NCBI GenBank assembly: GCA_030247855.1
Contig: JAPDRN010000051.1
Span: forward strand, 62,001 to 126,000
DNA length: 64,000 bases
From: Knufia peltigerae
Lineage: Eukaryota; Ascomycota; Eurotiomycetes; Chaetothyriales; Trichomeriaceae
Direction: 5' to 3'
The position numbers and the translations under genes are program-made. Under the pieces are notes generated by a model that was given only the letters and a program-made list of their open reading frames with translations, was not told where the DNA came from and did no database searches. Shown in pieces: positions 20,346 to 30,498 of the stretch. The number at the start of each line of letters is the position of its first letter. Within the stretch, counting starts at the first letter, position 1.

Positions 20346-23300
20346 TCTTGCTGTCTTTGTGTGGGAGGATTGTCTGGTCACAAAGAAAACTCGACGGTAG
20401 CCAGGCGTGATGGTCTTGCAGTCTTTGTTGGATAAGATGAGACACAAAGACGTGCAGAGTCTGATCTCTTGACACCAAAAAAGGACTGAGATCGAGACGT
20501 TTGTGAAGTTTGAGATATTGGAAATTTTTGACCAGCGAGAACAATAGTCAAACCCTTTGATGATGCGTGTGTCCTTGTCACTCTCGGCGACACTCGGCGA
20601 CGACATAATCGACATGGTCGACGATGACATCGTCCTGAAATGCCGGAATGTTCAGTTGTATGATGTCGCCGCTGGATCTTGCGCTGCCGCCGCCCAAGCA
20701 GAGACATCCGTACAGTACACAGCCTCAAACAATCCTCCTTTCATTGACCCAATGGAGGACCACCATTGTTGGCGTCGCTTTCAACAAATATATATATATA
20801 AATTGCATCGATCCATGTTTGTTTGGATCGGTATCTCGCCCAGACAAATGAAAGAGAACAATTGCTTCGGCACTGCCCTCTTACAACAAACCGCGAACTG
20901 CCTGACACGCTAGCAACGTGGTTCTTGCTGAGGGCATTCACCATGCACTCACACGTGAAGTGCTGCGAGACCATGTTGCTCGTTTCTGGAGTCACCACAA
21001 AAATCACAGAGAAACATCTTCGCACAGGCGCCATTCGCGACCTTATTCATGTACCGAATCGACCATACTCAACGGAATTCCAAACTCACAACATATGAAC
21101 AAGAAATTGAGGGAAAACAAGCAGCGCCAAAGATGAGGGCTTTTCACAAACCCTATAGGCTGAAAGTATTTGGACTCAGAAAAACAGAGACCCGAGTTGA
21201 CAATAAGGTTGCAAAGAAGGTTACAGGGCAGGAGGGTGTTGATGAAGCGCACGGAGGCCCCTCGAAGGAAGAGACGGCCGCAAAGACAGACTCTTGTCGA
21301 TATGACGAGCATATACGTGACAATATCGAGAAGGCAAGGGCAATGGTTCGGGCAGACGTTGGATGGCAGAGACGGTTGTCGAAGAGGAGGAGGTATGTCA
21401 TGGGAGACTTTGACGATGGAATTGAGGAGCAGCCCTGAGGCCTGGGTGAATTGATAGTTAAGCCATCAGCGTATGCCATGGCGATGACACGGACAATGTC
21501 AGAATGAGACTTCATGACGGCGAAACCGCACCTCGAAGACAATACCGAAGAGTTTGCGATAAGTTACCGCCGCCCTCTCTGCGTGTTTCCTCCCCTTCTG
21601 GTGAGGGAGCGTGAAGAAAGTAGGGGGTAACCAAGAGTCAAGATGGCGCTTGATGTTTGTAATCGACATGATTTTCTCTAGCAACAAGTACTTGACACCC
21701 AGACATTTTGTTACTGGGTGACATTTTGTTGCTAGTAGGAAAGGAACGACGCTGGCCGCTCTTCCCAGCGAAGATTATACCGCACGATCGCCGGCGACAA
21801 CTTTAGTATAACTGGGCGGGCTCGATATGAGATGAGAAGAGCTGCTTTGTCGTTGGTTCATGGATAGGAATAATACGCGACAAACGGACAATTGCGATAC
21901 ATGGAGATTGGAATTGAACGATCAATGAACAAGTATGTCAATAGGGAGGCCGTTCAAAGTCCAATTATTCCTGAGATTGCAAAGATGGAAGAAATGGTTG
22001 TTGTCGTGTCCCAACGTCGCGATATGCTTTTTCCCGCTAAAGCGGCTGTTCCAAGTCTAGCCGGTTGTGGCGCTTGACCCGCAATGCCAGCATCACAATA
22101 ATACGAGTATTAGATCAATTTCCGAGGTCTAATGATACAGGAGGTCCAGATCCTGAAAGAATGTGTCCAGTGGAGGAAGGAGTACAAAGAGTCACGGTTC
22201 TCGAATAGTTTGTTGGTGATCACACTTTACCAGTGTTGTCAGGCGCAGTTCATCCCAACGAAATTGACTATAACATAGCCTATGCATCTATAAGATTGTT
22301 GAACGAGAATGATTTCTGCTAGGCGACATGAAGTATCTTCCTTAGCAAGATCTTGGAAATTCGTGAAAGTCCGGATGCGGATAGGTAACGTACAGTAGTC
22401 CGCATATTATTGCCAATGCCCTTTTTAGCATCATTAAAGAACTAGAATACCATGACTACGAAGATCTGTTCCGAACCGAGGCGCCTTCATCGAGCTTAGA
22501 GCCGCCGATGCATTGTCGCACGTGGAGTATGTGGAAGACCTCATGGCAAGTCAAGGGTCGTAGCACGATAGAAACATGCATTCACACGCGAGAACACTCT
22601 TGCCCGCGAACGAGGAGAACTGGTTGTCGAGGATTCTCGAGTCAAGCGATCTGTGGGGAAAGAATTCAGCGTCGCCAAGGGGTGTCTGTCCACCTGGTCT
22701 CGATGCCACTGGATACAATATACTTTTGTTACTAAGGTGTGTTCTGACGTCCCGCGCTCGATGTGGTATCTCGTGATGCCACTTACTGGTTATGAGGGAA
22801 CACTTCCACCGGAGCTTCCGGTGGTTGATTGTGTGTGGCGTCGGGGCCCCGGATTTGACGGCGACCTCGATTTATCGTTTTGAGGGGGAGAAAGATTCCA
22901 TTGAGAAACGACTCGAAATAGGGTGAGGCAGGATCACAAGCTCTGGGGCATTTTGTTTCCTGAACCTTGCCCCCGATATGCGCAACAGTTGATACTGAGT
23001 AGACATCATGGTTGACACCGTACCTACATAGTAAAGAGTACTCCGGATGCCCGTACCAAGCCCGAATATGGATCTTGCTACTATAGCCAAGCCTTCCATA
23101 TCTGGTAGGACAGCATCACGTGAGGTCCACTTAGCCGGGTGTATCACCGACTTATGGACCAAGCCTTCTCGTCAGGCAAATTTTTCCTCCATAACCAACT
23201 GCTGTAATTCCGCACCCTCCATCGCTTCGAGCCCAGTCGGACGATCTCTTTGTGCCCAGAACTTTTGCCATGAATTATCGACGACCGAAGCGGTGGAATT

Positions 23301-23838
23301 TTCGACGCAGGTCTCGGCGCGCCAGGCCACCCGGTGGATGTATGTACACACACAACCACCCTATCCATCCCACCACCTACCTAAACTTTAATGGGCTATA
23401 TTTCCATATGCATACCGAGGCAGCCTTACCGGATCGAGTTTGAATCTGACAAGGGCCGTCTGAATATCTTGCTGTATCGAGTCTAGAGACCCTCTCCGAG
23501 TAGGGCCAAAGGTGTATTCTCCGTGAATGACTCCAGAAGTAACTCCAGCTCTGGCGCAACTCCACGCTTGATTTCTTGCCCATGCCCCCGTGCCCCGCGA
23601 GCATGGTAATTAAATGGGTTCCCTTTTCTTTTCTTGTTGTTGACAGTGACCCTGGTATTATAATAAACCCCGGATCCTCTCCAGATCACTCCTCAAAATC
23701 ATCCCCTGAGCTTCACTTTTGTCCTTTTCCCATTTTCCTTTTGTGCCATCTATACAGTGCACACATTCTGTCTATCTCTCTCTCTCACTCTCTCACAAAC
23801 ACCGACTCACTGACTCTTACCCCCCTGCCATACCCAAC
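20346..23838. other. 3.5 kb gene-poor region
   Basis: Contains the promoter of the gene ending at 19200 and, at its right end, the pyrimidine-rich leader of the MFS gene. A plus frame at 21049-21438 (charged, basic) and a set of broken frames at 22440-22880 are the only coding-like traces, and none matches a family I can name. It also carries a nested inverted repeat at 21678-21735. It may be a decayed segment. Confidence 0.45.
21678..21735. repeat. Nested inverted repeat
   Basis: Outer 9-bp arms CTAGCAACA / TGTTGCTAG enclose inner 7-bp arms CACCCAG / CTGGGTG. The 11-mer GACATTTTGTT also occurs twice, 18 bp apart, within it. It could fold as a two-part stem-loop or be the remnant of a small non-autonomous element. 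Confidence 0.6.
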
Positions 23839-25807
23839 ATGACGGACAAGATTCAAGATGAGAAGCGAGTGGAATACGGGGCCGAGGAGAAGGGCCTCGG
23901 TGGCGTCTCCTCTGACACTTCTCCAGACGTTCGTCCCAATGACGGTGGCCTCCGTACCGTCGATGCTGGTCTCTCTCCTGACGAGGTCATCGGTGAAATG
24001 AGCCCGGCTGAAGAAGCCCTCGCCATCCGCAAGATCGACTACCGCCTTATTCCTCTTCTCACCCTCTTGTACCTGTGAGTTGTGGATACAAGTTCTGATT
24101 GGCTGCGTTCCATCACTGACTGTGTCCGTACCCAACAGTCTCGCATACATCGACCGAAGCAATCTGGGCAACGCAAAGATTGCCGGCATGTACGACGACC
24201 TAGAGCTCTACGGAATGAAATACAACACGGCTCTGACCGTTTTCTTCGTGACCTATGTTATTTTCGAGATACCTTCCAACGTGGTATGTTTGGCCCATTT
24301 GAGCGCTGGTGGTGATGGTGATGGTCGTCGTCGAGTTGATCCGGGAAAAGTGGGTCAACAAGATAGACCGGGAGCATTCACCACAACATCACAACGGGGG
24401 AAAATGTACTAATGTGACTCTCTTTTAGGTACTCAAAATCCTCCGACCATCGATCTGGCTCTCCATCATTTGCTTTGCCTGGGGTCTCGTCATGACTCTG
24501 ATGGGTCTGGTCAACTCTTACTCGGGTCTGCTGGCAGCACGTATCTTTTTGGGTGTTGCAGAAGCCGGATTTTTCCCTGCTGCCACTTTCGTAAGTTTGA
24601 TTGGAACCTCCAAGCCTCCTGTTTTTGTTGTTGTCCTTGTTATGGTGGCGGTGGCGGTTGTCTGGTCGAACTGACACGGCGAACCTCACAGCTCCTTACC
24701 ATTTGGTATCGACGATACGAAGTCCAGAGACGTATGGCAATCTTCTACGCCGCAGCCTCGTTGTCGGGTGCATTTTCTGGTCTCCTCGCTTTTGCCATCG
24801 AGAAAATGGACGGAATCGCCGGCCTCGCGGGGTGGAAATGGATCTTCATCCTCGAAGGCCTGGCCCCGATAGCCGTCTCCTTCACGCTTTACTTCCTCCT
24901 CCCGGACAAACCCGAGACGGCCAAGTTCCTCACCATCCGCGAGCGTGAGTTCGTGGTCAACCGGATCGCGCTGAACACCGGCTCCGGCGCCGGCCGCGTC
25001 ACCAACGCCGACAGGATCAACTGGACCTCGTTCAAGGCCGGGTTCAGGGACTGGCGAGTCTGGCTCTCCGTCATCCCCTTCTGGGGCTGCAGTATCGGCA
25101 CCTACGGCTTCACCGCGACCGTGCCGACCGTCGTCAAGGACCTCGGGTACAGCGACGCGAACGCCCAGCTGATGACCATCCCCATCTACGTCGCCGCCAC
25201 CTTCGCCACGGTCGGGGTCGCGTGGTGGTCCGATCGCATCCAACAGCGCACGCCGTTCTTGATGGGCGGCTTCGCCATCGCCTGTGTCGGGTTCATCGGC
25301 GAGCTGGCCATCCCTCACCCTCGCCTGCCCGGCGTGACCTACTTTTTCTTGTTCCTCGTCGCCATCGGTCTGTACTGCCCCTTTACGTGCGTGGTCACGT
25401 TGGTCGGCAACAACCTCGCCCCGTCGAGCAAGCGTGCTGTCGGCATGGCACTGTTGATCAGTGTTGGAAACGTGAGTCAACTTCTCTTTTTGTTGGTTTC
25501 TCTTCATTTGGAGGTCACACTGACTTTTGACCCTTTTCTTTCTTTCTAGATGGGCGGTATCTGTGGTTCCAACATCTACTTCGCGGCCGAGGCTCCCAAA
25601 TACCCAACCGGTTTCGGTGTGTGTCTCGCCATCTGCTTCCTTTCAATCGTCGCGGCCGTTGTCCTCCGCATCGCCTACCGCCGCGAGAACAACAGACGTG
25701 ACGAGTACGTCGCCAGGGAGGGAGAGGCCACCATCAAGGCCAGGTTCACCGAGCAGGAACTCTTGGAACTCGGAGACTTGAGCCCCTTCTACAGATACAC
25801 TCTGTAA
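23839..25807 (+). CDS. MFS anion transporter, Dal5/Tna1 (allantoate/nicotinate permease) family
   Basis: Five exons (23839-24074, 24137-24293, 24429-24590, 24692-25471, 25550-25807) join in phase to give 530 residues. It is a plasma-membrane proton-coupled symporter of the anion:cation symporter family, which carries organic anions such as allantoate, nicotinate, pantothenate or biotin. Family marks are YIDRSNLGNAKIAGM after the first helix, ARIFLGVAEAGFFPA in helix 4, GWKWIFILEGLAP near the middle and the central loop LPDKPETAKFLT. About twelve membrane helices can be counted. The N-terminal tail of about 65 residues is hydrophilic. The substrate cannot be read from sequence. The 5' leader is CT-rich. 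It is convergent with the siderophore transporter. Confidence 0.9.
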
Positions 25808-26272
25808 ACGTCGAAAGAATGGGCCAGAGTTGAGAGGGAACGAAAACACACACAAGGGACAAGTTTATATATTCCACTTAGGGAATGAACCATCAAGCCA
25901 GACAGGGTCAGTCATCACAGTAACGGTATCAGTATACCTGGCTGGCCTGCTGGCCACAAAAATGGATAGTACGGATTGTCAATGTTCACCTAGGTACTCA
26001 ATCGATAATGATCCAGTGCGATTGTCGGGAATTTAGGGGTATATCAAATCTACTCTTCCTTCATAACACTTATTAAAACTTATCAAATGTTTCCATACCC
26101 TCGAGAAAAGGCTGAATGGGTCAGATATTCTCAAAGCAGAATAATCTCTGCAAACGGGTATGCACACTCTGGCAGAGAAGAATTAACTCGCAGAAGAGAC
26201 GCCATCAAAATTTAACCTTGCCACTTCACCCGATCTGATATTTCTGTTCGGAGGAAATCGTTGCTTTTTTCC
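25808..26272. other. Convergent 3' gap between two transporters
   Basis: This 465 bp contains the 3' ends of both MFS genes; no coding frame is supported. Confidence 0.5.
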
Positions 26273-28260
26273 TTAATACGAAGTCTCTTCCCTTGCATTC
26301 TGACGCGAATCGAGACGAAAATCCTCCGTAAAGAATGCGAGGGCGAAAGGAATGAAGACAATCACGAGCTGAGGGATGCATAGTTGACGATAGGCAGCGT
26401 TGAACGATCGAATGACCATATCGTGGGGATTGGCGGATTTCGCCGTGTTCACGTCGCCCACGATTGCGGCGATATCGTCGGCGGAGAGGAAGTCTCCAGC
26501 ATATCTCCTCAGCTGTCGAGGCAATTGATGAGTCCATATCCCCGTAGAGATGGCAGACCCTATCGATCCTCCCAAGGACGACCAGAGGCCCAGCAGAGCG
26601 ACAGCGATGCTGAGGTCGGTATGATGCACTGAGCCTTGCGAAGCCACGGTTGAACATGTGACCGACATGCATCCGCCAAGGTTGAGAAGAAATTGAGCCC
26701 AGAAGAGTGTTGCGGTGTTGTAGTGCCCGCCAGACGAGTAATAGTTGATTCCTGCACCGACGATGCGGATTGCGAGCGAGACGATCTGTAGAGTCTTGTA
26801 GCGATGTGTGTATCGCTGGATGATCCCTGCTATGAGACCGAAGAAGCAGACGGTGACCGTTTCGATCTGGTTCATGTAGGTATAATCACGGGTTGAATAG
26901 TCTTGGATGACGTACAACCGTGTCGACCAAAAGGTGTCGGTCAAATTGGATCCGAGCTCGTAGAGGAATTCAATGCCGACGCAGAGGACGAAAGTCCGAT
27001 TGAGGATTCTCTTCGGCATCAAAGGGTAACGAGTGCCCCATCCCTCCCACAAAATCAGTGCGATGAACAAAATACCTCCGACAGTCTGCATAGCGATAAG
27101 CGAAGGATTTTTCCATCCGTGAGACGCCGTGTAGGACAGACTAGAAGGAGCCAGCAGGAGGGCGAAGGAGAAGCCGAGGAGGACAAAGCCGAAGAGATCG
27201 GCTGTCTTCAAACGGGACCAGATTGCTGAGACTGTAGAACTTTTGGTGCCATGAGCAGACTGCGCGTGCATCTCGCGAGATGGAGCAGTCGAAGAGTTTA
27301 CTGTAATCGGTTAACGATATAGCATGTACTGAGAACAGCGACTTGACTTACAGCCCAGCTTGATGGCGCGACGGTCAGCCCAATAGAGGGCAATGATTAT
27401 AGGCGCGAGGCACACAGGCATGAGGATGCAGAACATACCAAACTATAGCGGTCAGCTTCGTCGGAAATACGGCACATTGACACGGACGTACACCCCATCG
27501 CCAATTTTGCAATCCTAAGCCGTCGGTAATATTTCCAGCAACAAAAGCAAATGGTATGTATGAGAGATCCAGAACACTGATCATGAAGCCCCGCCATTGC
27601 AATGTGGTCAGATCGGCGACAAGCAGGGTTTCCAGATACTCCAACCCAGAATTTCCGAGCGTGTAGACAATTTGTCCCGCGCACACTGCGGATACGGTCG
27701 ATGACACGGCGGTCACAAGATATCCGAGCGTGTATATGCAAGTAGAGAGGAGTAACGTCGTTGGACGGGTGGTGAAGTTGGCCATTTCCGCCCTTTAAAA
27801 TCAGTGTTCGCCCCGAGACATTCACAAGCTGAACAGAATGATGCCTTACCAGAAGGGAGAAGTTACACCAGAGATGATCGAAGTAATGATGGAGATAGTC
27901 CCTATCACTGGCTGGCTAGAGTATTCAGAAGTAGCAAACTGAAGGTCTATGTTGTGTTGTCAGCTGGGCGCTTCACGGTATTGTGATCTTCTGTCACGCA
28001 CACACATAGGTTGTATCGCTATCGAGGCTAATGGCGAACGTCCAGGTAAGAAAGGCGGCACAGAATCCCCAAAACCGCCAGGATCGACCGAAGACGGCGT
28101 AGAATGACTCGATTCGACTGGACCCGGTCGCCTGGTGCACCGACACGTTCTCGTTTGACAGACTGTCCGTAGGTGCACCCTCGGTAAGGTCTGTAATTGC
28201 CGCTGATACATCAGCCTCCTCATGGCGGAAATGCTTCGCAAAAGCATGAATCTTCACCAT
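26273..28260 (-). CDS. Siderophore-iron transporter (MFS, Arn/Mir family)
   Basis: Five exons (28260-28002, 27946-27850, 27792-27492, 27442-27352, 27300-26273) give 591 residues. Siderophore-iron transporters import ferric siderophores across the plasma membrane by proton symport. Family marks are SLDSDTTYVYLQFATSEY in helix 1 (recovered only when the third of three tandem GT donors is used), the block WRGFMISVLDLSYIPFAFVAG, WRWGFGMFCILMPVCLAPII, and near the end LSIAVALLGLWSSLGGSIG followed by ISTGIWTHQLPR. About fourteen membrane helices are expected and the size fits. Phase agrees across all four introns (49-57 nt). No siderophore biosynthesis gene is nearby. GATA-type sites occur upstream. 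Confidence 0.88.
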
Positions 28261-29118
28261 GATGGGCAAAACGACGGGTGAGATAGGTCAGACACAGAAT
28301 TGAGCAGAGCCCCTTCACCCCTTATGAATGGGCCATCGAGCCGACCTCCGAAAGTATGTCGCCGAACCCATGTCATTTGTGTAGCCCTCACAGCACCCGA
28401 CATCGCCTCTACATACCCAGTGCCACTTACCATTCCTTCTCAGGCATGGTGAAAAAGCCACATGAGAAAAGCCTTTGACCTGATGGAACGTTCAAGTACT
28501 CCATGGCCATGTAGTGGGGAAAATCTAATCAGATTACTGGTATCTTATCGAATCAGATGATCCACTCCGGGCTCGCAGCTGCGGAATCGGAGCGAGCTCC
28601 AAAACGCTTGACGTAACGCATTCGCCTATGAATCTCTCATATAAGCAGGTTAAGCCTTCTCGGACTGAGCTTGAAAGAGAGGACATCTTCAGATCCCGCT
28701 TCTCATAGTGCTGCCCAAACATCAGAGCTGTGGGCTCCTCGAAAGTCCATCTATGTGGGGCCTTATTAGACTTCGAGAACAAGCTCCTCCTTAACCTCTT
28801 AACCCTCTTCAACGGCTAAGTCAAGAGTACTCGCTCACAGGGCTCACGCGTTACCCAGGGCGACATCGACCTCCCTCCAAGAACAGGGTGAGGTATGAAT
28901 GGTCAAATAACGCCTTGGTAAGATAAAAACAATCTCATGTCAAACAGTACGAGCTAGGAGAACTCACGAGATCACAGGCGAAACACAAGTACAAAGTATT
29001 GAGGGAGGGCAATCATTTCTTTCTTTTCCTTGTTTAGCTGAACGGCATATGCCTTTTCCCTCCTCCTTGTTCAGATTCGGCAGCTAAACCCACCTATTTG
29101 CGAATTTGCTGCTCTTCC
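28261..29118. promoter_or_regulatory. Upstream region of the siderophore transporter
   Basis: Holds the promoter of the siderophore transporter (reading left) and the 3' end of the gene at 29119. It contains a 33-bp cluster of GATA-like sites (28526-28558). No coding frame is supported. Confidence 0.5.
28526..28558 (-). promoter_or_regulatory. Candidate iron-responsive GATA site cluster
   Basis: Read toward the transporter, the strand shows ATCTGATTC, then GATAAGATA, then ATCTGATTA within 33 bp, about 270-300 bp upstream of the start codon. The known target of the fungal iron repressors SreA/Sre1/Urbs1 is ATCWGATAA; the two outer sites match it at seven and eight of nine positions, and the middle supplies a GATAA core. 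Context (a siderophore transporter) fits, but no site is a perfect match. Confidence 0.4.
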
Positions 29119-30498
29119 TCACCTAAACGCCATGTCCACCAACACCTTTGCCGGTACCACTGTCTTTTCATTGATCAGGCCCGTTGGTGTGCTGGTTTTG
29201 ACGACGACTCGGGGCGAAATGCCCAGTTTCACTCTTGCACCTCTTGCCTCCAATTGATCCGTCGACATGCCATTTGGCATCGTCTGTTTGGAGGTCACCA
29301 TCATTGCGTTTTTCTTGAAGAGCGTACTTCCTTCTGGCATCTCGAATCGATATTGGTCCGTGGTCGAGTACATCATTATTGCCAGCCTGTGTGCTTCTTC
29401 CATCAGCGAGGCCATGTCGTCCCAATCTCGACTCGTCTTGTTGTGCATCAGGGGCAGCACAATTTGCTGCCAGAGCTCGTTTCCACGGTCCTGTGCCAGC
29501 TTGCCGACGAATCTCATGAATTGAGCATTCTGCCTCAGCTCTCGCATCTGTGCTGCGATTTTGTTGAAAAGCTGAAACTTGACTTGGGCAGGCGTCGACT
29601 GATAGACCTGGTTCTTGGCATCGTCGATCATCGAGTCGATGTTGGCGTTGAAGCCTCGAAAGCTGTCGGCTCTCAGCACCTTGTCTTGAATCCAGGCATT
29701 GATGACCTTCGCCACCAACAGGTAACGGGTCGCTGGTGAAGTCATCAGAGGAAATGCCTGCGTCGGTGCCGCTGCTTGGAGAAAACGCTCTTTGATGTGT
29801 CTGTTCAGTTGGTTGTCCCCGTGGGAGCTGGGGAAGTTGACATGTGACCAGCTGAACTTCTCGACCATGCCGAAAACGCAAGCGAACTGCTCATTGATGG
29901 TGGTGGCAGTGCTCGTGACTGCCGAAACCGGCACCAATGCCATGTTATTCTCTGGCTGTTGCATGCCGGTTCCTGGTGCCCTTTGGCCTCCTCCGTGAGC
30001 CGACGGTGGGTTGCCAGTGTTGTTGGATGATCTATCCGCCGGCGAACCGAACGGGTTGACACTGGATGGGTGGTTGTAGACTGTCTGATGCGTCGAGCGC
30101 ATCGTTGGCCCCATTGATTGTACCACCGTCCTATCCTGCGGTGGGTTGTCCCCACACCCTGTGGGTGTGGCGTTTGGTGCAGGATAGTATTGTCTCGGAT
30201 TAGAGATCGCCACGCTCTGGTTCCGGATTGTGGCTTGTTGACGGACAATCGTGTCTCTCAATCCATTCATTTCGTCCTCCATTTGTCGGAGGCGCACTCG
30301 AAGTTGTGACATCTCCCCATCTCTTTGTTGACCCTCCACTACTGACATTGGCGTCATAGCCCTATATTGTATGAGACTTTGCAGCTCCTGTTGGATCTGC
30401 GCATGACTCATTCTGGCGGAATTCAATTGACTCTGTGCTTGGTCAAGCACAGGCGAGAATCCAGAGGGCATGGCCGTGTTGCCGAAGTAGTAAGACAT
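29119..30498 (-). CDS. Coiled-coil hypothetical protein
   Basis: A single-exon gene of 459 residues from the ATG at 30498. The open frame extends further upstream, but that part looks like leader. Residues about 28-100 have heptad-like spacing (LRVRLRQMEDEMNGLRDTI), suggesting a coiled coil. A Pro/Asn/Gly-rich linker covers about 100-190. The C-terminal 270 residues look globular and helical, with INEQFACVFGMVEKFSWSHV, FPLMTSPATRYLLVAKVINA and MRFVGKLAQDRGNELWQQIV. No membrane segment, catalytic motif or zinc ligand set is visible. I cannot name the family; an oligomeric scaffold is possible, but this is inference. Confidence 0.75.
   Translation of the reverse strand: MSYYFGNTAMPSGFSPVLDQAQSQLNSARMSHAQIQQELQSLIQYRAMTPMSVVEGQQRDGEMSQLRVRLRQMEDEMNGLRDTIVRQQATIRNQSVAISNPRQYYPAPNATPTGCGDNPPQDRTVVQSMGPTMRSTHQTVYNHPSSVNPFGSPADRSSNNTGNPPSAHGGGQRAPGTGMQQPENNMALVPVSAVTSTATTINEQFACVFGMVEKFSWSHVNFPSSHGDNQLNRHIKERFLQAAAPTQAFPLMTSPATRYLLVAKVINAWIQDKVLRADSFRGFNANIDSMIDDAKNQVYQSTPAQVKFQLFNKIAAQMRELRQNAQFMRFVGKLAQDRGNELWQQIVLPLMHNKTSRDWDDMASLMEEAHRLAIMMYSTTDQYRFEMPEGSTLFKKNAMMVTSKQTMPNGMSTDQLEARGARVKLGISPRVVVKTSTPTGLINEKTVVPAKVLVDMAFR

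Noticed and set aside
20346..20630. 95-codon N-terminal extension of the hypothetical gene at 19200
   Set aside because: Composition matches a leader rather than protein, and two better-placed ATG codons follow (20345 and 20336).
21049..21438. 129-codon plus-strand charged frame
   Set aside because: Basic low-complexity composition; open frame on the opposite strand as well; no homology recognised.
24686..25507. 273-codon minus-strand frame opposite the MFS gene
   Set aside because: Antisense shadow of the anion transporter's largest exon; hydrophilic and repetitive in Asp/Gly/Arg.
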